In this document: positions 1 to 4,343 of the stretch, piece by piece
Layout: every line of letters starts with the position of its first letter
Position numbering within the stretch: the first letter of the stretch is position 1
NCBI GenBank assembly: GCA_032156805.1
Contig: JALDXQ010000299.1
Location: 1-6,883, forward strand
DNA from: Gp6-AA40 sp032156805
Lineage (GTDB): Bacteria; Acidobacteriota; Vicinamibacteria; Vicinamibacterales; UBA2999
Reading direction: 5' to 3'
Length of the DNA: 6,883 nucleotides
The notes under the pieces: generated by a model
What the model was told of the DNA's origin: nothing
What the model saw: the letters and a program-made list of their open reading frames with translations, nothing else
The model's database searches: none
Position numbers and translations under genes: made by a program

Positions 1-68
1 TGCTCGACGTCGTCGAAGCCCACGGTCTTTGCGCGATAGTGAAGCTCCTTGACCTCCTCGGCGCGCAT
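1..68 (-). CDS. Start of an unidentified gene, cut by the window edge
   Basis: The minus strand reads ATG at 68 and then 21 further sense codons to the window edge, giving MRAEEVKELHYRAKTVGF followed by DDVE. Third-position GC is about 19 of 22, which looks coding. The frame is closed upstream by the vapC stop at 105-107, and the twelve codons between contain no other start, so ATG 68 is the only reasonable start. No clear Shine-Dalgarno sequence precedes it. It lies 36 bases downstream of vapC on the same strand and could be co-transcribed with it. Too little is visible to assign a family. The plus-strand frame over the same bases (39-287) is best read as a shadow. Confidence 0.4.
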   Translation of the reverse strand, partial: MRAEEVKELHYRAKTVGFDDVE

Positions 69-104
69 CCAGTCATTTCGCGAGCAGTGGCTGGCCGGCT
101 CGTG

Positions 105-551
105 CTACTGAGAGACCTCCGGCCACGGTGCGACAAATCGCCAACCGCGCAGAAGGTTCTTGAATCGTCCGAAGTCGCGATCGCGCGTGATCAAAGTTAC
201 GCCAGACTCGCGACACGATGCCGCCAGCAACGCATCGTGTACGAGGGACGGGTGCGCGTCAGCAGTCCACCCTTCACGAGTCGCTAGGCTGGCGAGTAGC
301 TTGCCCGCCGCCGAGAAAGCATCCGCCGACGGCGTGAATACGCGATTGGCCCGAGTAAAGCGCTGGACGACTTCTCGCTCCAGCAGCTTCGCCTGGGCGG
401 GCGTTCGCGCGCCGGCGCGAAGTTCCAGAATCACGACCGCGCTCAAGTAGGTGAGGTGCGAGAACCGAGACAAAAACACGCTGAACGCTTGCTCGGCCGA
501 CGGATCACGCAGCACATCGACGAAGACGTTAGTATCGCAGGTGAACTTCAC
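105..551 (-). CDS. vapC: PIN-domain toxin, VapC type
   Basis: A 148-residue protein with the size and acidic-residue layout of PIN-domain ribonucleases of type II toxin-antitoxin systems. The four expected metal-binding acidic positions are visible: Asp6 in CDTNVF, Glu43 in ILELRAG, Asp106 in HDALLAASC, and Asp124/Asp126 in ITRDRDF. Family knowledge: VapC toxins use this cluster to bind Mg2+ or Mn2+ and cut specific RNAs such as tRNA, arresting growth when free of VapB. The start is GTG at 551. The vapB stop lies in the same frame only six bases upstream, so no earlier start exists. Tight spacing to vapB supports one operon with translational coupling. The protein appears complete, with all key acidic residues present, so the toxin is probably functional. 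The RNA target cannot be read from sequence. Confidence 0.9.
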   Translation of the reverse strand: MKFTCDTNVFVDVLRDPSAEQAFSVFLSRFSHLTYLSAVVILELRAGARTPAQAKLLEREVVQRFTRANRVFTPSADAFSAAGKLLASLATREGWTADAHPSLVHDALLAASCRESGVTLITRDRDFGRFKNLLRGWRFVAPWPEVSQ

Positions 552-557
552 GCGCGC

Positions 558-818
558 TCAACGCTCGTCGAAGAGATCGTCGAGTCCACCCGATCGCTTC
601 AATGCCCGCATCCCATCGACAAGGCCATGACGGAACGCGATTTCATCGAGGGCAGCGTCGATCGTCTCGGTCTCGGTGGCAGTCTTCAGCACACGCTTGG
701 CCCTGTCGAGCTTCTTCTGGTCCATCAGCATGTTCTTCCGAACCCACGTCGATGATTCGCGCGTCGCGCGCACCGCTCTGCGAGACGGACGAGGGCGCGT
801 TATCGTAGCTCTAGGCAT
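558..818 (-). CDS. vapB: VapB-type antitoxin
   Basis: An 86-residue protein directly upstream of vapC. Its basic N-terminal tail (residues 1-28, many Arg) is followed by a VapB-like segment (residues about 30-65): MLMDQKKLDRAKRVLKTATE, then TETIDAALDEIAFRH. This pattern resembles antitoxins that pair a ribbon-helix-helix-like DNA-binding region with a C-terminal toxin-wrapping tail, here ending GGLDDLFDER. Family role: neutralise VapC by direct binding and repress the shared promoter. The chosen start, ATG 818, has GGAG five bases upstream. Inner Met codons at 731 and 725 are possible alternatives but lack such a site. The reading frame stays open upstream into the integrase remnant, so a longer fusion ORF to 1295 exists. 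The ribosome binding site argues that the antitoxin is translated on its own. Confidence 0.82.
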   Translation of the reverse strand: MPRATITRPRPSRRAVRATRESSTWVRKNMLMDQKKLDRAKRVLKTATETETIDAALDEIAFRHGLVDGMRALKRSGGLDDLFDER

Positions 819-830
819 GGACACTCCGAT

Positions 831-884
831 CTGTATGAAGTGTACCATTAAGCTGTATCCGAGAACTGTGACGTGAACTGTGAC
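831..884 (-). promoter_or_regulatory. Probable vapBC promoter/operator region with direct repeats
   Basis: Immediately upstream of vapB (read on the minus strand) are two sets of repeats. The 10-base unit GAACTGTGAC occurs twice in tandem at 863-872 and 875-884, a 12-base period. The hexamer CTGTAT occurs at 831-836 and 853-858, 22 bases apart, about two helical turns. Repeats in this position are what VapB-type autorepressors commonly bind, so they are candidate operators. A minus-strand TACACT could serve as a -10 box, but no good -35 is paired with it. The operator role is inference. Confidence 0.35.
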
Positions 885-932
885 ACAATCCCTCGCAAAT
901 TGCCTGTTTCGACTGTGATCGACTGAGTGCCA

Positions 933-1295
933 GCGCGACATGGCCTTGTCACCGAATCGCGGCAGCAGATGTTTCTCGAGAATGTGCCGATGATTCTTCT
1001 GCGTCGAGTGCTTGTACATCGGCAACACGTGAGCCTGCCATTCTGCCGCCAGGGTTCGAAACACGACTTGCGATCGGGTTGGTTGACTGCCGTTAGCATT
1101 CGCCGCCATGCGTTGCGCCAACGTGTCTGACGCCTGCTTGCGCGTGACCTCGCCCAAGGTTTCGTATCGTTGAGCCCTTCGTTGCGTGCCATCGGGAGCA
1201 ATCTCCATCTCCCGCCAGCGTATCGCCCACCCCCTTCCTCGTTTGAGCAGACATCCACTGCCGTACTGTCGTTGTGATCGAGTCATCGAGAGCAT
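933..1295 (-). pseudogene. Truncated tyrosine recombinase (phage integrase family), N-terminal part only
   Basis: From ATG 1295 the minus strand encodes about 121 recognisable residues. An N-terminal arm-binding region (YGSGCLLKRGRGWAIRWREM, then the TLGEVTRKQASDTLAQRMA stretch) leads into the start of a SAM-like core-binding domain (FRTLAAEWQAHVLPMYKHST, then HILEKHLLPRFGDKAMSR). This matches the N-terminal third of tyrosine integrases, usually near 380-400 residues. After about position 933 the similarity stops, and the catalytic domain with its R-H-R-Y residues is absent, so it cannot recombine DNA. GAGAGG lies six bases before ATG 1295. The frame does not hit a stop at the break but runs through the vapB promoter into vapB (to 558). 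It lies just downstream of the broken excisionase-like gene, which fits a former xis-int module. A deletion joining int to the vapBC region is the simplest explanation. Confidence 0.78.
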
Positions 1296-1363
1296 CCTTT
1301 TCCTCTCGTTGACTCTTCGTGCTGTAGCTCGCGCGCCATTGTAGCTGCGATCGGACGCGAGGG

Positions 1364-1612
1364 TCACCGTGCAGTGCGCCAATCGAGAAAGGCGCGCACA
1401 AGAGCGGGATCAAGACGAATGTACTTGCCGATTTTGACGTGCGGAAGTCGATCGGGTCTTGGAGCGCTTCGTGTGCGCGTGTGCTCGTAGACCCAGCTCT
1501 TGCTGCCCTAGAGCAGTGCAGCGACCTCGGCAACCGTCATGAGCTCGATCAGTTGCTGTGCAGACGAATCAACGTGTGTTGTGTTGGCGGTGAGTACCTC
1601 ATTGCGAGGCAT
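1364..1612 (-). pseudogene. Excisionase-like helix-turn-helix protein, interrupted by an amber stop
   Basis: From ATG 1612 (GGGAG eight bases upstream) the minus strand reads 82 codons to TGA at 1364. Codon 35 is TAG at 1508-1510. The part before the stop ends LIELMTVAEVAALL. The part after resumes in the same frame with GSKSWVYEHTR, then LPHVKIGKYIRLDPALVRAF and LDWRTAR. This is the MerR/excisionase-type short HTH pattern: tVaEvAallxvSkswVYehtr, then lPhvKiGkyirfdp. Such small proteins are encoded next to integrases as excision factors or regulators. The stop falls in the recognition-helix region, so the main product would be a 34-residue fragment lacking the DNA-contacting part. A single point mutation explains it. 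I found it by reading across the stop; neither half stands out alone. Readthrough or a sequencing error would be alternatives. Confidence 0.75.
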
Positions 1613-1629
1613 GCGTTGGCTCCCTTCGG

Positions 1630-1646
1630 CTGGCACACGTTGCCAG
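1630..1646. promoter_or_regulatory. Palindrome in the divergent control region
   Basis: CTGGCA and TGCCAG form a perfect 6-bp inverted repeat around the 5-base spacer CACGT. It sits 18 bases upstream of the excisionase-like start on one side and upstream of the plus-strand operon on the other. This position suits an operator for a small HTH regulator, but no binding protein can be named. Confidence 0.3.
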
Positions 1647-1700
1647 TAACCGTCATGGATACCTCACGCCATCAAGGAAGGTCCGTCACCGATGCCGCAG

Positions 1701-1716
1701 TGTCACCCGCGTGACA
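1701..1716. promoter_or_regulatory. Palindrome TGTCAC-N4-GTGACA before the plus-strand operon
   Basis: TGTCACCCGCGTGACA is a perfect 6-bp inverted repeat with a 4-base centre. It lies 48 bases before the well-placed ATG at 1764 and could be an operator. The GTG at 1711 that would open the longest downstream frame is part of the right arm, which makes that GTG a doubtful translation start. The 8-mer TGTCACCC recurs at 3710-3717, just after the operon. Confidence 0.35.
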
Positions 1717-2703
1717 GATTCACAACACGCTGAATGCGCAGAGTGCCTGCGGGAGGTACCCGCATGGGACGCTGGGACATTGACGACGCCGCTCGATCAC
1801 CGGATCGGCCAGCAGGCAACACGACAGAACGCATCGACACGACACAGCGAAATGCCGCGCCGAACATCACGCGGTTTGAACGATCGTGTCTCGCCTCGAT
1901 CCCGTCGGCAGATCGACAGTGAGCGCGGCAGTGGCCTGACGCTGCCTGAGGGTCGCAATCGTGAGGAAGTACAGGACCAGGGGCGAACCTATCACCTACG
2001 CGGATCCGAAGTAGCTCTCCTCGAGCGAGCAGCGCGTTACCGCGTGACGTTCACGGACGAACTCAGGCAAGACGCTGGCGACGCCAATCGTTTCAAGGAC
2101 GATCTGCGCTCGCTGAAAGAACAGGGACTGGTCGAAGAGCGGACGGTGACGCGTCTCCGAGAAGGGCGGGTCGCGGATGTCGTCAGTGTCACGCGTGAGG
2201 GCAAGGCGATGCTCGATCATCACCGCGATCCGGATCACAACTCGGGGCAGGTGTACTACAGCGGCTGGGTCAAGCCGACTGAGGTCTGGCACGACGCGAG
2301 CCTGTTCCGAATGGTGCGCCAGGTCGAGGCAGAACTCGAGCAGCCGGGAAGCCGTGTCCAGCGCGTTGTGCTGGACGACGAATTGAAGGGTTCGGCGTAC
2401 CGAGCGTTTCAGGAGGCGCGCTCGCTCGGTGAGCCGGATCGAGATGCGCGGCTCGCCGTCGCCGAGGCTGAAGGTCTTCACGTCGAACGCGATCATTTTG
2501 TGTTTCCGGACGTGCGGCTCGAGGTGCAGGACCGTGACGGAACCGAGCGCACCGTTGATCTCGAACTCGTCACAAAGGATTACCACCGTGGCCACCTGAG
2601 TGGGAAAGCGGGAGCCGGCTTCCGGATGTTTAGCAGTGGCTCCGGCGGCTCACGCGGGGGCACGCCACAGGATCAACGTCTTGTCGAGAGGTTAATCCGA
2701 TGA
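1711..2703 (+). CDS. Winged-helix/nuclease-like mobile-element protein, replication-relaxation type; N-terminus probably frameshifted
   Basis: The longest frame (330 residues, GTG 1711) has a conserved body from about residue 72. The segment GLTLPEGRNREEVQDQGRTY leads into HLRGSEVALLERAARYRV, a winged helix at about 93-170 (DLRSLKEQGLVEERTVTRLR, then VVSVTREGKAMLDHH). A second domain at about 195-307 contains QRVVLDDELKGSAYRAF and FPDVRLEVQDRDGT, then VDLELVTKDYHRGHLSGKA with GFRMF. The PD...E..T.....L..K spacing resembles the nuclease-like half of replication-relaxation proteins, which travel with relaxases on plasmids and integrative elements. The tail is Gly/Ser rich. Residues 1-70 look non-homologous: GTG 1711 lacks a ribosome binding site and sits inside a palindrome. 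A fitting N-terminus (MGRWD...) lies in another frame from ATG 1764 with a strong ribosome binding site. ATG 1852 is an in-frame fallback start. It overlaps the next gene by ATGA. Family assignment is from remembered patterns; exact function unknown. Confidence 0.65.
   Translation: MTDSQHAECAECLREVPAWDAGTLTTPLDHRIGQQATRQNASTRHSEMPRRTSRGLNDRVSPRSRRQIDSERGSGLTLPEGRNREEVQDQGRTYHLRGSEVALLERAARYRVTFTDELRQDAGDANRFKDDLRSLKEQGLVEERTVTRLREGRVADVVSVTREGKAMLDHHRDPDHNSGQVYYSGWVKPTEVWHDASLFRMVRQVEAELEQPGSRVQRVVLDDELKGSAYRAFQEARSLGEPDRDARLAVAEAEGLHVERDHFVFPDVRLEVQDRDGTERTVDLELVTKDYHRGHLSGKAGAGFRMFSSGSGGSRGGTPQDQRLVERLIR
1751..1766 (+). promoter_or_regulatory. Strong ribosome binding site and ATG in a frame different from the conserved body
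   Basis: GGGAGG at 1751-1756 is followed seven bases later by ATG at 1764. This is the best initiation signal on the plus strand here. The frame it opens reads MGRWDIDDAARSPDRPAGN and ends at TGA 1920-1922, while the conserved protein body lies in the 1711 frame. The site therefore suggests that the native start is 1764 and that a small insertion or deletion between about 1770 and 1920 moved the N-terminus out of frame. Confidence 0.55.
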
Positions 2704-3704
2704 TGGCGCCGGACGTGCGATGTCAGGCCGTCGAGATGCTCGGCTACACATCACGGCAGGCGCAGTTCCTCGTGCTGGTCGCGTTACACAGCGGCTACTT
2801 CCTTCGTGGGCAATATGTGGCCTTCACTGGCACGCCGCATGGGCAGGCAGCCGTCCGCTTTCTGGCGCAATGCGTAGCTCGAGAGCATGTCCGGACATTA
2901 CCGTACGGACGTCAGGGCCATCTCTATCATCTGTACTCCCGGCCGCTCTACGCGACGCTCGGCGAGGAAGACAATCGCAACCGCCGACCGGCGGAATGGG
3001 ACGTCGTCATCCGCAAGCTGATGACGCTGGACTTTGTAATTGCCGAGCCCACGGTCCAATTCCTCGCGACGGAGGAGGAGAAGGTGGCGCTGCTTCGTGA
3101 GCGATCGATTCCGTCGGTCGTGTGGCCTCAGCGAACTCACGCACCGAGGCGTCGCGACGGTCGCACGACGACTCGCTACTTCGTGGACAAGATGCCGTGG
3201 TATCAAAAAGGCGAGGATGAGCGTATCTGGATCGCCTACGTCGATGCCGAACGCACACTGCAGGGATTCGAGACGTTCCTCGATCAGTATCGCGCGCTGC
3301 TCGCGTCAATGCCCTCTGGCGTCACGTACGTCGCGCCAACCGTGTGCCAGGGCGTGATTCAGAACGCGTTCACAAAGGCGCTTGAATCGCGCCGCCTCGA
3401 CATCATGAGCCGATTCTCTGAGTACTGTCAGTTTCGTCACGCCGTCGAGGTCGCGCATTCGAACGCATCGCTGGCACCGAATCAGCGGCTGCAATATCGC
3501 GAACGGTGCAGCGAGTTTTCCACGCCGGCGTTCAATGCGGTGTACAAGACATTCCTCGAGACATCCAGCATTTCGAGCACTGATGTGACCGCTGCTGCGT
3601 TCCCACCGTGTGTGCTAAGAGTGCATGCGCTCAGTCGGCGGTACGAATCCGGACGCGTAGCAAGTACCAAACAGCTACCGAGGAGAAGTGACACTCACTC
3701 GTAG
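2700..3704 (+). CDS. Conserved mobile-element protein of unknown function, coupled to the upstream gene
   Basis: A 334-residue soluble protein with no signal peptide or membrane segment. ATG 2700 overlaps the preceding stop as ATGA, so translation is probably coupled; ATG 2703 is an alternative one codon on. Residues about 12-65 (MLGYTSRQAQFLVLVALHSG, then GQYVAFTG and AAVRFLAQCVAREHVRTLPY) look like a winged helix. Conserved-looking blocks follow: RNRRPAEWDVVIRKLMTLDF (93-112), TTTRYFVDKMPWYQKGEDER (157-174 region), and WIAYVDAERTLQGFETFLDQ (177-196) then PSGVTYVAP (205-213). The pattern of a DNA-binding head plus an acidic/aromatic body matches proteins I associate with the upstream replication-relaxation-like gene in acidobacterial elements. 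The enzymatic role, if any, is unknown. The last 40 residues (Ser, Thr and Arg rich) look less constrained. The pair probably acts as a unit. Confidence 0.7.
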   Translation: MMAPDVRCQAVEMLGYTSRQAQFLVLVALHSGYFLRGQYVAFTGTPHGQAAVRFLAQCVAREHVRTLPYGRQGHLYHLYSRPLYATLGEEDNRNRRPAEWDVVIRKLMTLDFVIAEPTVQFLATEEEKVALLRERSIPSVVWPQRTHAPRRRDGRTTTRYFVDKMPWYQKGEDERIWIAYVDAERTLQGFETFLDQYRALLASMPSGVTYVAPTVCQGVIQNAFTKALESRRLDIMSRFSEYCQFRHAVEVAHSNASLAPNQRLQYRERCSEFSTPAFNAVYKTFLETSSISSTDVTAAAFPPCVLRVHALSRRYESGRVASTKQLPRRSDTHS

Positions 3705-3819
3705 GGCGATGTCACCCCTTCACGTCACGTTCCCTGGCACCGTTTGATCGTCGCGCTCGCGTGAATTGCGAGAATTCGTCGGTCCGCCCTGCCGGTGCTG
3801 ACGAGGCCCGCATCGAGAC

Positions 3820-3881
3820 GTTGAACCGGGAGCGACCCCACCTCTCGCGCGTCGCACTCTCGGGGTCGCTCCCGGTTCAAC
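3820..3881. repeat. Perfect 20-bp inverted repeat, 22-base spacer
   Basis: The left arm 3820-3839 (begins GTTGAACCGGGAGC) and right arm 3862-3881 (ends GCTCCCGGTTCAAC) are exact reverse complements over 20 bases, separated by 22 bases that do not pair. As RNA this would be a very stable hairpin. It lies 115 bases after the plus-strand operon and has no T-run after it, so it is not a textbook intrinsic terminator, although it could stop transcription from either side. Other readings are a REP-like dispersed palindrome, a small non-autonomous element, or a processing signal. Which one depends on its copy number in the genome. Confidence 0.85.
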
Positions 3882-3945
3882 CGAGTCAGACGTCAACCCT
3901 TTCTCGTGTTCACGCCATCGACGGGAATGCTGCCACCGTGCTCGG

Positions 3946-3999
3946 CGACGTCAAGGGTGCCCAAGCTCACGCTCGGCGGCTCCGCCGCCCTTGACGTCG
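3946..3999. repeat. Nested hairpin: 12-bp inverted repeat enclosing a GGCGGC-TCC-GCCGCC stem-loop
   Basis: CGACGTCAAGGG (3946-3957) pairs exactly with CCCTTGACGTCG (3988-3999). Between them GGCGGC (3975-3980) and GCCGCC (3984-3989) form a second stem with a 3-base loop, overlapping the right arm by two bases, so the two folds compete. A third copy of GACGTCAA lies at 3889-3896. Two large palindromic structures within 120 bases suggest a palindromic repeat cluster or a terminator pair. No T-run follows. Confidence 0.75.
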
Positions 4000-4103
4000 T
4001 CTACGCGCGGTGCGCTCTGGCATTTATCGATGGCGTCGGCACACCGCTAAATCCACCGGGACGAGTCTGACACGCGCATGGGGTCGTCTTCGCGGCTACT
4101 GAC

Positions 4104-4337
4104 CTAATGCTGGACCGGCGAGTTGCCGTAAAGCTCTGGACCACCGCACATACTTCGCGCCAGCACTCGCGAGCTCGGAGCGAGATTGCAAAGCTGGCAG
4201 GACAGCGACACGAGTGCCTCGCGACCGTACACGAGTTCCAAATCCGGCAGAGCATCCCCTAAATCTGTCCACCCTTCACGAGACTCTGCCAGACGTCGCC
4301 GACAATCCTCGTCAACATACGCGATCAGTCGTACCAT
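4104..4337 (-). CDS. Doubtful small hypothetical protein divergent from lysC
   Basis: The minus strand encodes 77 residues from ATG 4337 to TAG 4104, beginning MVRLIAYVDEDCRRRLAESR and containing LGDALPDLELVYGREALVSL and CNLAPSSRVLARSMCGG. The composition is protein-like and acidic at the start, but third-position GC is only around 58%, lower than in lysC, and no Shine-Dalgarno sequence is visible. Its start lies six bases from the lysC ATG on the opposite strand, which would leave both genes without normal upstream signals. It could be a real small gene, a decayed gene fragment, or chance. No family recognised. Confidence 0.25.
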   Translation of the reverse strand: MVRLIAYVDEDCRRRLAESREGWTDLGDALPDLELVYGREALVSLSCQLCNLAPSSRVLARSMCGGPELYGNSPVQH

Positions 4338-4343
4338 TTCGTC

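Larger units (their letters stand above)
3705..4343. other. Long intergenic region between the mobile-element operon and lysC
   Basis: About 640 bases without a convincing gene. It holds two strong inverted repeats (listed separately) and one doubtful minus-strand ORF (4104-4337). The plus-strand frame 3761-3994 runs through both repeats and is Arg/Ser rich, so it is not credible as a gene. The lysC promoter must lie here or further upstream, but I see no clear -35/-10 pair and no Shine-Dalgarno sequence in the 20 bases before the lysC ATG. The stretch may mark the edge of the inserted element. Confidence 0.6.

Noticed and set aside
1093..1533. 146-codon minus-strand ORF across the excisionase-like and integrase starts
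   Set aside because: Out of frame with both recognisable genes; its product shows no conserved pattern.
1996..2595. 199-codon minus-strand ORF
   Set aside because: It lies wholly antisense to the conserved body of the replication-relaxation-like gene and has no recognisable motifs; a mirror of the coding strand.
3601..3665. tRNA-like sequence (GGTACGAATCC resembles a T-loop)
   Set aside because: No acceptor, D-arm or anticodon stem can be fitted, and the bases lie within the coding frame ending at 3704.
3820..3881. Integron attC site, because GTTGAAC and GTTCAAC flank the palindrome
   Set aside because: attC needs RYYYAAC at the 5' end and GTTRRRY at the 3' end. Here the order is reversed on either strand, and there is no cassette-like gene or integron integrase.
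3761..3994. 77-codon plus-strand ORF
   Set aside because: It runs through both inverted repeats and is Arg/Ser rich, so it is better read as non-coding repeat sequence.
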